From Vallitalea guaymasensis (GTDB lineage: Bacteria > Bacillota > Clostridia > Lachnospirales > Vallitaleaceae): DNA of 64,000 nucleotides. The stretch lies in NCBI RefSeq assembly GCF_018141425.1, contig NZ_CP058561.1, forward strand, positions 372,001 through 436,000, given 5' to 3'. The translations under genes were made by a program, and so were the position numbers. Below are positions 55,768-63,507 of this stretch, in pieces (the stretch's first letter is position 1; each line of letters opens with the position of its first letter). The notes under the pieces are model-generated. The model had not been told where the DNA came from and ran no database searches. It saw nothing but the letters and a program-made list of their open reading frames with translations.

Positions 55768-55796
55768 TATAGTACTAAAAACAGTTAAGGAGAAAC

Positions 55797-56138
55797 ATGA
55801 TGAACATTCAAATATTCGGAAACAAGAAATGCTTTGATACTAAAAAAGCTGAAAGATATTTTAAAGAGCGTTGTATCAAATTCCAAAAAATTGATCTAGT
55901 ACAAAAAGGTGTCAGTCCCGGTGAACTAAAATCAATTATACAGAGCGTTAGCATTGACAACCTCATTAATAAAGATTCTTATAATTACAAAGAAAGCGTC
56001 CTAGCATATACTGAAGACCAGGACACCATGCAAGAAATTCTTTTAGAGAATCCAAAATTATTTAAAACACCTATTGTTAGAAATGGTAAAAAAGCTAGTG
56101 TTGGTTATCAACCTGATGTTTGGAAATCTTGGGAGTAA
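55797..56138 (+). CDS. ArsC/Spx-like thioredoxin-fold protein
   Basis: The 113-residue protein has the ArsC-family fold: IQIFGNKKCFDTKKAERYFK with a single active-site Cys (Cys12) but no second Cys of a CXXC, and LFKTPIVRNGKKASVGYQPD at the C-terminus with the conserved cis-Pro. It resembles the YffB/arsenate-reductase-like group rather than true Spx. AAGGAG precedes the ATG (a second ATG follows at 55800). No arsenic resistance genes are near, so a thiol reductase or regulatory role is as likely. Confidence 0.87.
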   Translation: MMNIQIFGNKKCFDTKKAERYFKERCIKFQKIDLVQKGVSPGELKSIIQSVSIDNLINKDSYNYKESVLAYTEDQDTMQEILLENPKLFKTPIVRNGKKASVGYQPDVWKSWE

Positions 56139-56160
56139 AAAACTAATTTAGCTCCCTTTT
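56131..56160 (+). terminator. Terminator after ArsC-like gene
   Basis: GGGAG (56131-56135, overlapping the stop codon) pairs with CTCCC (56152-56156), followed directly by seven T. The stem is short but the T-run is strong. Confidence 0.65.
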
Positions 56161-56318
56161 TTTATTCTTACTATTTACGATGAATATTCAATATATATTA
56201 CATTGATACTGCATTCATTAAAATGCCAGTAAGAATTTATATACTTATATTACCATAGCAGTTATTCTGTAATTATGAATACAGAAATTGAATAAATCAT
56301 TTTTCAATATTATTTATT

Positions 56319-58010
56319 TTATTCAAATAATGCACGAATTTTCTCTGTCAAAATAACCTTTCTTTTTTCATAAAATTCATCAAAATTTTCAATTTCGAGT
56401 GAAGTGCCTTCTGGAATGAAAGATCGCTTACAGAACTCTGCCTTCTGTTCATCGTTCATATCATTGCAATAATATACTAGTTTCATATCATTCTTGCTTG
56501 CATTACTTCTACCTTCCAATAGGTGCAGATTCGCCAGTCTATTTCGGTTACCTCTCCATTTTCGCCAATCTTCCATAGAAACAGATATCGGTTTACTACC
56601 GTCAAACCTATTAAAAGGATGGAGATGGTCTTGCTCATACTTGAAATTTTTATTTATCCAGTCAAGACTGAGATAATACAATGCCTCCCCAGCAACTCTG
56701 CTTCCCTTTTCAGTATTAAGAATATCTTCAATCTTTCCATCAGTGACTCTGAGGTCATTTATCTGATTAAGCATATCCACAGTAATTTCGTAATCATTTT
56801 CGTTTATTCTACTCTTCATTTGCTGCAGTTTTCCAGTTGTACCGGACTGGAAATAAGTAAACAAAATTGCCCTAATCAAATAAGCTCTAATACCATCAAG
56901 GCTGTTTATATATTCAGGATTATAATAAATAAAATATATTATTGGCAACAACACATTCCAACTACTGGAAAAACGTTTAATTTCAATATTCATTTCTTTC
57001 AGTACAATTTCCAAATTCTTCAATGCTTTTTTGAACTCGCTCCAGTTATTCTTAAGTTCATCTGCTATTTGTCTGCTGATATTAGATTTTACGACATCTC
57101 CATAAAGCATAAGAGCAGAACGAATAATAAAATCCGAGCCAAATCTATCATAAGAATCCACGAGAAGTCTCCCGAACTCAGTCTTTGCACTTGGCCAATA
57201 TGCTTCAAGAATAGACATTGTTATTTCAGATTTTTTGAGAGCTTTACCACCACTATTAAATCTAACGAACATTTCCAAAGCATCATCCTGTTTCATATCT
57301 TTTATTTCAGTAAACCTAATCAATTTTTCCACAAATATTTTATTATAAAGCTTATTTAAAATACCTCTTGCATACTCTTTGCTGTCTGTTGGAACATTAG
57401 CAATGGCTTCCTCAATAGCTTTATCTCTAGTTGTCTCATCTTGAAATTTATTATCTAAAATACATTTGATTTCAAATTGTGTCGGACTCAACCTTCCGAC
57501 CTTTTCACTAAACTTAATATCATATTTCTTACTATTGTACTCTTCTTCATCAACAGTCAATTTATTCTTATTAAGTTCAATCAACAATTTTGTAACAAGG
57601 CCTCCTCCATATTTCCTTCTTGCGTGCTTTTGGCGGATAAAAGCTTGCCCAAATAAAGAAAGAAATAACGAAGTCAATCTCTGCTGTCCATCAAGCACAG
57701 CTGTATCTGTAATCTTTACATCAATATTACTTAACTCATAATTCACGCTATCTGCCTGTTTTCTGCTATCAAAAATAACTTCAGACAGGAAATTGCAAAA
57801 ATATGTATCCCAAGTCACATTGTCATCGTCTACATGCCAAAATAAGAATGTTGCTATTGGATAATCCAATAGAATTGAATCCCATAGTTTTTCTATCTGC
57901 TCCATATTCCAAACATACTGCCTTTGAAATGCGGGCATAACGTATTTTCCTTTTTCAATATTTTGCAAAACCTCATAGATACTTATTCTGTCATCAATTA
58001 GTTCACTCAC
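56319..58010 (-). CDS. DUF262 (GmrSD-like) protein with HNH-like C-terminus, candidate defence protein
   Basis: The 563-residue protein has the DUF262 N-terminal domain, ParB/GmrS-like: MPAFQRQYVWN at 25-35 and AVLDGQQRLTSL at 104-115. The C-terminal DUF1524-like nuclease region has DHLHPFNRF at 461-469 and NRLANLHLLEGRSNASKND from 490. Proteins of this type include GmrSD, an enzyme that cuts DNA with glucosylated hydroxymethylcytosine, and other phage-defence factors. It starts with GTG after AAGGAGG. No methyltransferase is adjacent, which fits a modification-dependent enzyme. Actual target unknown. Confidence 0.82.
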   Translation of the reverse strand: MSELIDDRISIYEVLQNIEKGKYVMPAFQRQYVWNMEQIEKLWDSILLDYPIATFLFWHVDDDNVTWDTYFCNFLSEVIFDSRKQADSVNYELSNIDVKITDTAVLDGQQRLTSLFLSLFGQAFIRQKHARRKYGGGLVTKLLIELNKNKLTVDEEEYNSKKYDIKFSEKVGRLSPTQFEIKCILDNKFQDETTRDKAIEEAIANVPTDSKEYARGILNKLYNKIFVEKLIRFTEIKDMKQDDALEMFVRFNSGGKALKKSEITMSILEAYWPSAKTEFGRLLVDSYDRFGSDFIIRSALMLYGDVVKSNISRQIADELKNNWSEFKKALKNLEIVLKEMNIEIKRFSSSWNVLLPIIYFIYYNPEYINSLDGIRAYLIRAILFTYFQSGTTGKLQQMKSRINENDYEITVDMLNQINDLRVTDGKIEDILNTEKGSRVAGEALYYLSLDWINKNFKYEQDHLHPFNRFDGSKPISVSMEDWRKWRGNRNRLANLHLLEGRSNASKNDMKLVYYCNDMNDEQKAEFCKRSFIPEGTSLEIENFDEFYEKRKVILTEKIRALFE

Positions 58011-58140
58011 GTTTATACCTCCTTACTACAAAAACTTAATTTACTATCTATAAAACTCATTCAATATTTGATATTGACATTAAACAATTTTATTACTTAA
58101 TATCATCAATATACTTATATTCCCTTTGTAAGTAAATGTA

Positions 58141-58476
58141 TTATCCATATTCTTCATCAAGCACATATTTAAAATGGTCAGGTGTCATGCAATTAGTAAT
58201 CCAATCATGCAAATCTTTATAAATTTTTGTTCTTGGATATTTTGAATCTTCCTCTCTCTTAGTTGAGTAAGTTAAATGCACTACTGCAAAACTAAATTCA
58301 GAATCACATACTTTAAATAATATATCATCACAATCATATCTTCTTCCTAGTGTCTTCACCTTTTTACCATATAAAATATGTTGTTTACCAACTTCACTAT
58401 ATAGTTCTTTCTCAAAAGAACTTGCCTCTGTACATAAGCTATCCCAAGGCTCTAACCAATTTATGTCATTGACCAT
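58141..58476 (-). CDS. Small immunity-like protein
   Basis: The 111-residue protein has WLEPWDSLCTEASSFEKELY, RRYDCDDILFKVCD, AVVHLTYSTKREED and YPRTKIYKDLHDW, a pattern I associate with a widespread immunity-like family found near toxin genes. AAGGAG lies seven bases before the ATG. It sits between the DUF262 gene and the broken nuclease gene. No catalytic residues are evident and the assignment is from pattern memory only. Confidence 0.65.
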   Translation of the reverse strand: MVNDINWLEPWDSLCTEASSFEKELYSEVGKQHILYGKKVKTLGRRYDCDDILFKVCDSEFSFAVVHLTYSTKREEDSKYPRTKIYKDLHDWITNCMTPDHFKYVLDEEYG

Positions 58477-58514
58477 TTGCTTTCTCCTTACATTGTTTCT
58501 GAATCAATTATCTA

Positions 58515-58973
58515 CTAATATAAAATAGATAATTGATTCTTCGTCATATCAAACTGTTGATAATATATAGGTATCTTATATAAACTCCTGATATTTTGTA
58601 TATATGATATATTAATTTTACTAGGTTTATACTTCGTAACAATGACCAACTTATTGGCTTTACTTTTATCATGATAATGACAGTATTCCAACAATTGCCC
58701 TATAGCTAATCTTATCGCATTCTTTACATCACATGTTTTAAGTTCATAAAATATTGTTTCTCCAGTAACCGTTTTAACTGTTATATCTACATTATTTACC
58801 TCACTAGTAACAGATTTATAATTACTATCTTTTTTTAGATATTTTACCATTGCATTTTGTAATTTGTTATGATGTAGGAGTTTTATATAACTTGATGGAG
58901 ATACACTTACTATCCCCTCTTGCTTTTTCTTTTCCTCAGATTTAATATTATCATGTTGTAACCTCTTTAAACG
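58515..58973 (-). pseudogene. PD-(D/E)XK nuclease-like C-terminal half, frameshifted from the upstream gene
   Basis: The frame is open from the end of the upstream gene to a stop at 58515, but it has no start codon with a ribosome site: the first ATG (58850) is unsupported. It reads RLKRLQHDNIKSEEKKKQEG, then NNVDITVKTVTGETIFYELK and CDVKNAIRLAIGQLLEYCHY, with the Asp, Glu and Lys of a PD-(D/E)XK nuclease. It lies in the -1 frame relative to the upstream open frame, and the join FNKQY-RLKRLQ looks continuous. Probably one gene split by a single-base indel. Confidence 0.6.
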
Positions 58974-59365
58974 TATTGTTTATTAAACTCACTGTTTAAC
59001 ATACTGATACCTGATTCTTCATGTTTTCTAATGTATTCATCTATAACTGGTTTTTCATTATCTAAGAATCTTTGCAAACTATCCAAAAAGTAAACTTCCT
59101 CGGGATATTCATACCACCATTTTGTCTCTTTTATACTGCAAAAATTAATACCTATCCTTTGTTTTAATATATTCACCAGCTCTTCTAAATATTTTGCTTT
59201 ATGTGCATTATCTTTTGAACTTATTGATATAAAACATCTACCATTAGATTTTGCTCCCCATGCAATATTATGTATCTTTTCTATAGAATCACTACCATCC
59301 CAAAAAGATATATCTAAATAATCATCATTACCAAGAAAAAAATATCCTTGTTCTAATCTATTCAT
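58967..59365 (-). CDS. N-terminal half of a split nuclease-like gene
   Basis: These 132 residues read LGNDDYLDISFWDGSDSIEK, then IAWGAKSNGRCFISISSKDN and DSLQRFLDNEKPVIDEYIRK, and end at SEFNKQYV. The frame that follows without a gap encodes the nuclease-like half, so this protein is probably truncated by a frameshift. The start codon overlaps the stop of a short upstream frame (TATGAATAG). The domain is not recognised. If the shift is a sequencing error, the full protein would have about 280 residues. Confidence 0.6.
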   Translation of the reverse strand: MNRLEQGYFFLGNDDYLDISFWDGSDSIEKIHNIAWGAKSNGRCFISISSKDNAHKAKYLEELVNILKQRIGINFCSIKETKWWYEYPEEVYFLDSLQRFLDNEKPVIDEYIRKHEESGISMLNSEFNKQYV

Positions 59366-59429
59366 ATTTTAACGTTTCCATAGCAGTTTCTAATATTTTA
59401 TCCAAATAGTGTAACGAATCTCTGTACAT
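59358..59429 (-). other. 23-codon open frame, possible remnant of an upstream gene
   Basis: MYRDSLHYLDKILETAMETL and three more residues end at TAG 59358, overlapping the start codon of the next gene. The helical, acidic look is that of a protein C-terminus, and in-frame stops lie just upstream of its ATG. It may be the tail of a lost gene in the same operon, or chance. Confidence 0.25.
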
Positions 59430-59820
59430 TTATTAATCAATCTATAAATCACTTGAACATAAATTCTTTTAACACTCAAAAAACGCAGTCACTTGTGGTA
59501 CGGTTCACAGTACCACATCCTAAATTTAAAAGACTTTAATCAACTACTTATAGTTTAACTTACCATTATAGACATTACAAATATCTACTATAAAAGTACA
59601 AATAATCAATATAATTTATTTAATTATACTCTTTAGCACAAAATACTTCAAATTAATTTTATTATAATTATATTAAATTACATATTATAGCATTTGAATT
59701 TCTTTGTTTCATGTACTCCACAAAAACCTACAATCTTAAATCTTTTATTCTAAGTGTAACTTACTAGTTCTTATTCTAATGTTTTCACACATATGCTATT
59801 TAATATTTATCTATTGAAAA
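59430..59820. other. Gene-free stretch with one isolated hairpin
   Basis: No open frame is visible in these bases. TGTGGTAC (59494-59501) pairs with GTACCACA (59510-59517) around an eight-base loop. It stands out in a very A/T-rich surrounding and is not followed by a T-run. It may be a regulatory site or a fragment of a lost element. Confidence 0.5.
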
Positions 59821-59857
59821 AAGCAAAACTTTATTAAAAAACATTAAAGTTTTGCTT
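59821..59857 (-). terminator. Terminator after DUF2284 gene
   Basis: A perfect 13-bp stem, AAGCAAAACTTTA (59821-59833) with TAAAGTTTTGCTT (59845-59857), lies 19 bases past the stop at 59876, followed by TTTTTTC on the minus strand. Confidence 0.9.
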
Positions 59858-59875
59858 CTAAGATTAAAATTTCTT

Positions 59876-60556
59876 CTATTCCTTATCATTAATATTTAAT
59901 ACTATCCCATTTAATTTATCTAAAATAACATCCTCACTAATTTTTTCTTTTGTCATCAAAGCACTACAACTATTAAAAGCTACAGGCAGCTCACCCTTTG
60001 TCCAACCTAATTCTAAGTCGAACCACTTCTTATATATATCCGACACCATAAAACCTAATGCTTCAAGAGAATACCTTAGTGTCTCTGGGTAAATACATGA
60101 TTTTCCTTGTTGTTTAAGACAAGTACTACATCTTGTACATGAGCCTGGTGGTAATCCAACCGAGTTATCTATATCTTTTTCAATCTGAATTAATTTATCT
60201 GTCATCTGATTTTTTATATTATTGAATGCATACATTGAAATAACATTATTAATATCAACAATTTTATCAGGTTTGTTTTTTACATAGTTGTTATAGACAT
60301 CTGACCTCAAATCATCAATGTCAAACTTATTTATTTGCGCTTTAATAGATTTTGTATCTATTTCAGTCATAATAATTGTGGCATAATTAAACGGTTCTAA
60401 ATACCTTATTGTATCAAATTCAAATTCAGGACAACTATAGTTCTTACCATAATTGCCACATCTCTTACAATACCCTAAGACTTCCTCTCTTTTATATGCT
60501 TCAAATAATGTTTCTTTTGTCAGCTGCTTTAATCTTACTTTTACAGTCAATTTCAT
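59876..60556 (-). CDS. DUF2284 family cysteine-rich metal-binding protein
   Basis: The 226-residue protein has an N-terminal CKRCGNYGKNYSCPEFEF cluster and a second one, GSCTRCSTCLKQQGKSCIYP, followed by RYSLEALGFMVSD, the DUF2284 layout. The cysteines probably hold an iron-sulfur cluster or zinc. The ATG at 60556 gives a seven-base spacing from GAGG; the ATG at 60562 abuts it. It is monocistronic with its own terminator. Function unknown. Confidence 0.85.
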   Translation of the reverse strand: MKLTVKVRLKQLTKETLFEAYKREEVLGYCKRCGNYGKNYSCPEFEFDTIRYLEPFNYATIIMTEIDTKSIKAQINKFDIDDLRSDVYNNYVKNKPDKIVDINNVISMYAFNNIKNQMTDKLIQIEKDIDNSVGLPPGSCTRCSTCLKQQGKSCIYPETLRYSLEALGFMVSDIYKKWFDLELGWTKGELPVAFNSCSALMTKEKISEDVILDKLNGIVLNINDKE

Positions 60557-60671
60557 CTTCATACCTCACTCATATAAGTATATTATATTTTATAACACCA
60601 TCATCTACACCTTTAACTAAAATTATACTATATACTGAGAAACATTTCATTTAAACATCTAAATCCGTATA

Positions 60672-60962
60672 TCAAATCACCTCGAAAAACTTCAATGCCT
60701 TAACACAATCCTTAACCCCTTGAACATAAATCTTGTTATTATACTCTCCATTTATACATTGCACTTGTTCCATATATTCCTCTATAACCTTTCTATCGCT
60801 ACTATCCAAATGATTTAACACATCTTTCATTTTTTTACTGTGAACACATAATTTTTTCTCCATTTCTCTAAACTCTTCATCATTATTTATTATAGCTTCA
60901 TATGCATACCCAATTAAATCTTCTATTATTTTATTAATAATTTTATCGTATTCTACTTTCAT
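60672..60962 (-). CDS. Small helical protein of unknown function, divergent from XRE regulator
   Basis: The 96-residue, mostly helical protein (EYDKIINKIIEDLIGYAYEA; KIYVQGVKDCVKALKFFEVI) resembles small DUF6809-type proteins of Clostridia, often found next to XRE regulators. GGAGG precedes the ATG. It shares a 95-base control region, with an inverted repeat, with the divergent regulator gene at 61058, so it is the regulator's probable target. Confidence 0.7.
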   Translation of the reverse strand: MKVEYDKIINKIIEDLIGYAYEAIINNDEEFREMEKKLCVHSKKMKDVLNHLDSSDRKVIEEYMEQVQCINGEYNNKIYVQGVKDCVKALKFFEVI

Positions 60963-60986
60963 TAAAAAACACCTCCAAAATTATTT

Positions 60987-61003
60987 TAGGCTTATTGAGC
61001 CTA
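60987..61003. promoter_or_regulatory. Inverted repeat, putative XRE operator
   Basis: TAGGCT (60987-60992) and AGCCTA (60998-61003) form a perfect inverted repeat with a five-base spacer, in the short region between divergent genes. A half-site-like TGCCTA lies at 61022-61027. This is a typical place for an XRE-family repressor to control itself and its neighbour. Confidence 0.6.
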
Positions 61004-61057
61004 TTTGTCAATACTACTAATATGCCTAAGATATAATTCAACGAAGGGGTGATTAAA

Positions 61058-61282
61058 ATGATATTTGAACGTATAAGAAATATTAGAGAAGATAATGATT
61101 TAACTCAATCTCAAATAGCAGAATTTCTAAACATTAACCAAAGAACTTATTCAAGATATGAACGAGGAGAAATTTCCATAACAGTAGAAACCTTATGTAA
61201 ACTAGCAGATTATTATGAGACTAGCCTTGACTATTTAGCTGGTAGAACAGATATAAAAACACCTTATTCACTAAGAAAATAA
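61058..61282 (+). CDS. XRE family transcriptional regulator
   Basis: The 74-residue protein is a single HTH_3 (lambda repressor-like) domain: ERIRNIREDNDLTQSQIAEF, then LNINQRTYSRYERGEISI and LADYYETSLDYLAGRTD. AAGGGG lies eight bases before the ATG at 61058; an in-frame GTG at 61049 overlaps it. It is short, with no effector domain. It probably represses itself and the divergent small gene through the inverted repeat at 60987-61003. Confidence 0.9.
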   Translation: MIFERIRNIREDNDLTQSQIAEFLNINQRTYSRYERGEISITVETLCKLADYYETSLDYLAGRTDIKTPYSLRK

Positions 61283-61420
61283 AATTGTGTTAATCAGTTT
61301 AAAAGCTTCTAAACCAATATAGAAACAATCTTTTATGTAGAATTGATTAAATAATTATGCTAATATAATTAGGTATGTACTACACTAAATTTCATTAACA
61401 GTGAATACAGGAGATAATTT

Positions 61421-62092
61421 ATGAAAAAAGCACTACTTATAATCTTTGCAATTGTACTAATAGTAATATCTTTTATAATAACTAATAATATCTCAAATGA
61501 TAAGAATGATAGTAGCTATGATGATAATTCAAAAATATTATCACAGACTGATACAAAAATTACCGATAAAGAAATGGTTAATTCCTATTTTTTTACCAAC
61601 AATATTTCTACACAGAGCTATAAAGGAAAATTCTTATTTGATGATATTATTGAACAAGATTTAACCTTGAATATTTATGAACTAGCTAATTTTAAAAACG
61701 GTAAATTATATGAGTTAAAACTAGACTCTATAGAAGGGATTAATGCTGAACGCTTGAATTTAGGTTATTTTTATGTTCAAGAAGATACGATATATAAAAT
61801 AGCACCAACTGAACAAAACCTTGATATGCTAAAAGCAAATGAAGAGTTACCAGAAGATAGTATAATCGTTTGTCAAGATACCGAAATTGAAGACTCATTA
61901 GATGAGAACGAACAAGGATTTCATCACTACCTAGATATAAATGGAAACGAAAGAGAATATCATTCATATAATAATCAAGTCTCTACAGGATATTACGAAT
62001 CCTTCACATGGAAAAAAGATATAGGACTCACTAACTATCGTAGTGGATATGGTGCTGAAAATGATTCCATTGAGCTACAATTAATTGAATAA
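61421..62092 (+). CDS. Membrane-anchored extracytoplasmic protein of unknown function
   Basis: This 223-residue protein has one N-terminal helix (about 3-23) followed by an Asn/Asp/Ser-rich stretch and an extracytoplasmic acidic domain (TLNIYELANFKNGKLYELKL; HYLDINGNEREYHSYNNQVS). There is no lipobox Cys, so it is anchored by the uncleaved helix or secreted. CAGGAG precedes the ATG. It is followed by its own terminator. Family not recognised. Confidence 0.75.
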   Translation: MKKALLIIFAIVLIVISFIITNNISNDKNDSSYDDNSKILSQTDTKITDKEMVNSYFFTNNISTQSYKGKFLFDDIIEQDLTLNIYELANFKNGKLYELKLDSIEGINAERLNLGYFYVQEDTIYKIAPTEQNLDMLKANEELPEDSIIVCQDTEIEDSLDENEQGFHHYLDINGNEREYHSYNNQVSTGYYESFTWKKDIGLTNYRSGYGAENDSIELQLIE

Positions 62093-62114
62093 ATACTTGC
62101 TTAAATATAATTTA

Positions 62115-62137
62115 ACGGTCACCTATTAGATGACCGT
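62115..62137 (+). terminator. Terminator after 61421 gene
   Basis: ACGGTCA (62115-62121) pairs with TGACCGT (62131-62137), then ATTTTTTT. It stands between convergent genes. Confidence 0.88.
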
Positions 62138-62171
62138 ATTTTTTTAGATGTTGCTATATCAACTATGTTCA

Positions 62172-62723
62172 TTACACATTTAATATACCACTAACCATAC
62201 TATCTACTCTTCTTAAATCATCTTCATTCGGTCTACCTGTAATGTCTCCCATACGTCCTTTAGTGTTAAACTGAGTGTAAAAGCTGTCATTACTATTGAA
62301 CTGTCCTTCAAAAAACCATTCCGTAACAACTTCAAATCCTAAATGATCAAGTATTTGCCCAAGAAATTCAGGTACAGCAGTTGCTTCATTTATTCCTGTA
62401 TGAGGACCAGCAAATGTACAATATGTAACTGCTTTTTTGTTAACTCTTCTTGGTGCATAACTCTTAATATCTCCACTTTTCACATATTTCTTCTGCAAGT
62501 TTTTCCATAAATTAATCATTTCTTGTGGTGGTAACCAAATATATACACCTGTGCCAACAAATACAAAATCATAATCCAAAAAATCCAAATCGTCCTTGTC
62601 TGTATTTTTATTCACTTCAATAGTGTCCACTTCATGTCCTTGAGCTCTAATAGTCTTTTCAATTTGTAAAGCTATCTTTTTGGTATTACCTGTAACCGAG
62701 AAAAAAACGTTTAATACTTTCAT
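62172..62723 (-). CDS. Flavodoxin family protein
   Basis: The 183-residue protein begins VLNVFFSVTGNTKKIALQIE with a slightly altered flavodoxin phosphate loop (S-x-T-G-N-T), then DYDFVFVGTGVYIWLPPQEM and TYCTFAGPHTGINE, matching FMN-binding flavodoxin folds. It would carry electrons in the cytosol. AAGGAG precedes the ATG. It is transcribed alone. Confidence 0.9.
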   Translation of the reverse strand: MKVLNVFFSVTGNTKKIALQIEKTIRAQGHEVDTIEVNKNTDKDDLDFLDYDFVFVGTGVYIWLPPQEMINLWKNLQKKYVKSGDIKSYAPRRVNKKAVTYCTFAGPHTGINEATAVPEFLGQILDHLGFEVVTEWFFEGQFNSNDSFYTQFNTKGRMGDITGRPNEDDLRRVDSMVSGILNV

Positions 62724-62879
62724 TTAATTATACTCCTTTATAATATATTTAATTTTATGAAAACAACCTATAACGCTTTATTATAGAATCATAAATCAAA
62801 ATATATTATAACACCACTTCATAATGTTTGATGTATCCACAGATACCCAAAAATTAAAATATGTATAAATTACTTATTC

Positions 62880-63419
62880 CTACTTACCTATTGAATAAAT
62901 AATCTCTCCATCACTATCCAACCCCAAAATTTCAGGTGTATACCATATTTGCTTATCCAAAAACAAATACCATATTCTACCCAGATTAGTCTCAACTATA
63001 GTAGCATCTCTAGCTTCTTCATCTCTTAATGCTACTTTCACTTGTTCAATATTAGAATTCATAACAACACCATACTCTACTGGAAAAGATTTTTCAATAT
63101 CTCCCCCTACCCTACCAATGTTACAATACATATATCTCATATCTCTGTCATAATCAAAAATTATATTACCGCTTCCAAATACCCATTTATAATTATTGGA
63201 TTTTTTTTCAATTAATCCAATACTACAGCAGTTAGGGTCATCTACTGGCTCATAGAAAACTACAACACCCTTATCAGTATCAACCTGATGCAATATTTGT
63301 TCATAATCCATATTTGCTTTAGCCATTGCTTTCTCTATAGTATTGATATTTTCTCTCTTAAAAAAGAATACCAATAATATAACTATAGCAAATCCACCTA
63401 CAACCATCTTTTTCTTCAT
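62880..63419 (-). CDS. Membrane-anchored protein, first of two tandem paralogues
   Basis: The 179-residue protein has an N-terminal helix (about 5-20) and an extracytoplasmic domain with NTIEKAMAKANMDYEQILHQ, VDTDKGVVVFYEPVD, SIGLIEKKSNNYKWV and RIWYLFLDKQIWYTPEI. The ATG at 63419 follows AGGG at nine bases; a TTG at 63428 is less likely. The next gene upstream is a clear paralogue. Similar small proteins occur in Bacilli and Clostridia with no known role. Confidence 0.78.
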   Translation of the reverse strand: MKKKMVVGGFAIVILLVFFFKRENINTIEKAMAKANMDYEQILHQVDTDKGVVVFYEPVDDPNCCSIGLIEKKSNNYKWVFGSGNIIFDYDRDMRYMYCNIGRVGGDIEKSFPVEYGVVMNSNIEQVKVALRDEEARDATIVETNLGRIWYLFLDKQIWYTPEILGLDSDGEIIYSIGK

Positions 63420-63507
63420 AAAATTCAACCCTACTCTTCCTTAAAATATGTAAAAATACACGTTATTCATAATACAAATATATCTTAATCAGTAATCTCT
63501 ACTGTTA

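Noticed and set aside
56523-57359. 278-codon plus-strand open frame opposite the DUF262 gene
   Set aside because: It mirrors a clearly conserved minus-strand protein, has a composition of Ile/Phe/His-rich antisense translation and no ribosome site.
58960-58980. Programmed -1 frameshift at the split nuclease gene
   Set aside because: The local CGTTTAAAG does not make an X-XXY-YYZ slippery heptamer in the reading frame and no downstream pseudoknot is visible; an indel is simpler.
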